30,866 bases of DNA, from the IMG/VR virus record IMGVR_UViG_3300019756_000002, positions 1 through 30,866 of that record. The stretch is one strand, 5' to 3'. This document shows, in pieces, positions 30,466 through 30,866 of the stretch; position 1 is the stretch's first letter; every line of letters starts with the position of its first letter. This stretch comes from a virus. The position numbers were made by a program, and so were the translations under genes. The notes below the pieces were generated by a model. That model saw nothing but the letters and a program-made list of their open reading frames with translations, searched no databases and was not told the DNA's origin.

Positions 30466-30866
30466 AAAAAACTGCTATGAAATACAATATAGAACAAACG
30501 ACAGAGAGGCTGATGAAAAAGATATGATTGAGTTAAATAATGATTTTTCTGGGGGAATACTTGAAAAGCGCCGGCTAGATTTTTGCCGAGACGACGGGCA
30601 AATTTCCCGTATTTTTATACATTTTAATTACGTACGGGCTGAGTTGCGTCACAAAACAGTTTGCTTAGGTGAATTAAATATTTTAAATAGAGTTTATAGA
30701 GAGGATTTCAGGGGGATTTTTATCTGTTGTGAAAATTCAATATCAGCCGATTTTATTGGTAATATTTGTGCAATTGAGGAGGTTTGCAATAAAATCAACA
30801 TAGACAAGGCTGACGCATCTGGCGTTTTAAATTATTTATTTGATTGCGATTATGTAAACGAGTTAA
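30455..30866 (+). CDS. 5' part of junction-spanning hypothetical protein
   Basis: It begins at ATG 30455, with GGGAA upstream, inside the end of pentapeptide gene C, and runs off the window. The frame continues at base 1 when the 123-base overlap is collapsed, ending at 242. The N-terminal half is charged (YRTNDREADEKDMIELNNDF), followed by strands (RIFIHFNYVRAELRHKTVCL). No family recognised. See the other part at 1-242 for its likely paralogue. Confidence 0.85.
   Translation, partial: MIPEKNCYEIQYRTNDREADEKDMIELNNDFSGGILEKRRLDFCRDDGQISRIFIHFNYVRAELRHKTVCLGELNILNRVYREDFRGIFICCENSISADFIGNICAIEEVCNKINIDKADASGVLNYLFDCDYVNEL
30744..30866. repeat. Terminal direct repeat, right copy (assembly overlap)
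   Basis: Identical to bases 1-123. It shows that the contig closes on itself. One copy is redundant, and the circular genome is 30743 bp. Confidence 0.95.

Noticed and set aside
1-30866. tRNA genes, integrase and attachment site
   Set aside because: I looked for tRNA-like cloverleaf patterns and tyrosine or serine recombinase motifs by eye and saw none. A profile search would be decisive.

Overview
The window is a complete, AT-rich, P22-like podovirus genome presented as a linear contig. The first 123 bases recur exactly as the last 123 (1-123 = 30744-30866), and one 176-codon gene reads across that junction. The molecule therefore closes to a circle of 30743 bp, and the ends are an assembly cut, not biology. 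The capsid and tail genes have the order and family resemblance of P22 (terminase, portal, scaffold, coat, gp4-like, gp10-like, ejection proteins). The lysis set includes an inner- and outer-membrane spanin pair, so the host is Gram-negative. A phage csrA gene fits a gammaproteobacterial host, but the species cannot be named from sequence alone.

Layout. (1) 29308-30866 joined to 1-1454, plus strand: small terminase, then a separately promoted accessory cassette (a pentapeptide-repeat protein, two probably related unknowns, a small membrane protein, another unknown), then the large terminase. (2) 1447-15264: portal, an SH3-like/AT-hook protein, two tandem fibre-tip-like proteins, a strong sigma70-type promoter, scaffold, coat, a terminator, head-closure proteins and three ejection proteins. 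A 59-codon membrane-protein gene lies on the opposite strand in the gap at 15.0 kb. (3) 15265-19366: tail fibre and small jelly-roll-like or unknown proteins. (4) 19395-21157: M15 peptidase endolysin, coiled-coil membrane protein, holin, Rz/Rz1-type spanins, small basic protein. (5) 21202-24365, minus strand: an early operon (unknown, csrA, RecE-like exonuclease, RecT, an inverted tail-fibre-end paralogue, a membrane peptide), headed by a Cro/CI-like repressor. (6) 24410-25994, plus strand: replication protein and VRR-NUC nuclease, then a terminator. (7) 25998-29123, minus strand: accessory operon with a zinc-finger protein, two paralogous pentapeptide-repeat proteins, two unknowns, an AlpA/excisionase-like HTH protein and one more unknown, whose 3' end has been altered by a foreign holin fragment.

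The most striking result is regulatory. Six copies of a 19-bp imperfect dyad (TGTwC..., ending in AyCAGAACA) lie in intergenic DNA. Four sit in exactly the same register, inside the 17-bp spacer between -35 and -10-like boxes, on both strands. A fifth overlaps the -35 and spacer of the replication promoter. This links the recombination/csrA operon, the replication gene, both pentapeptide cassettes and the hidden membrane gene into one apparent regulon. The likely controller is the small HTH protein at 24096-24365, which appears to be made from a leaderless mRNA. No integrase, helicase, polymerase or tRNA gene was recognised.
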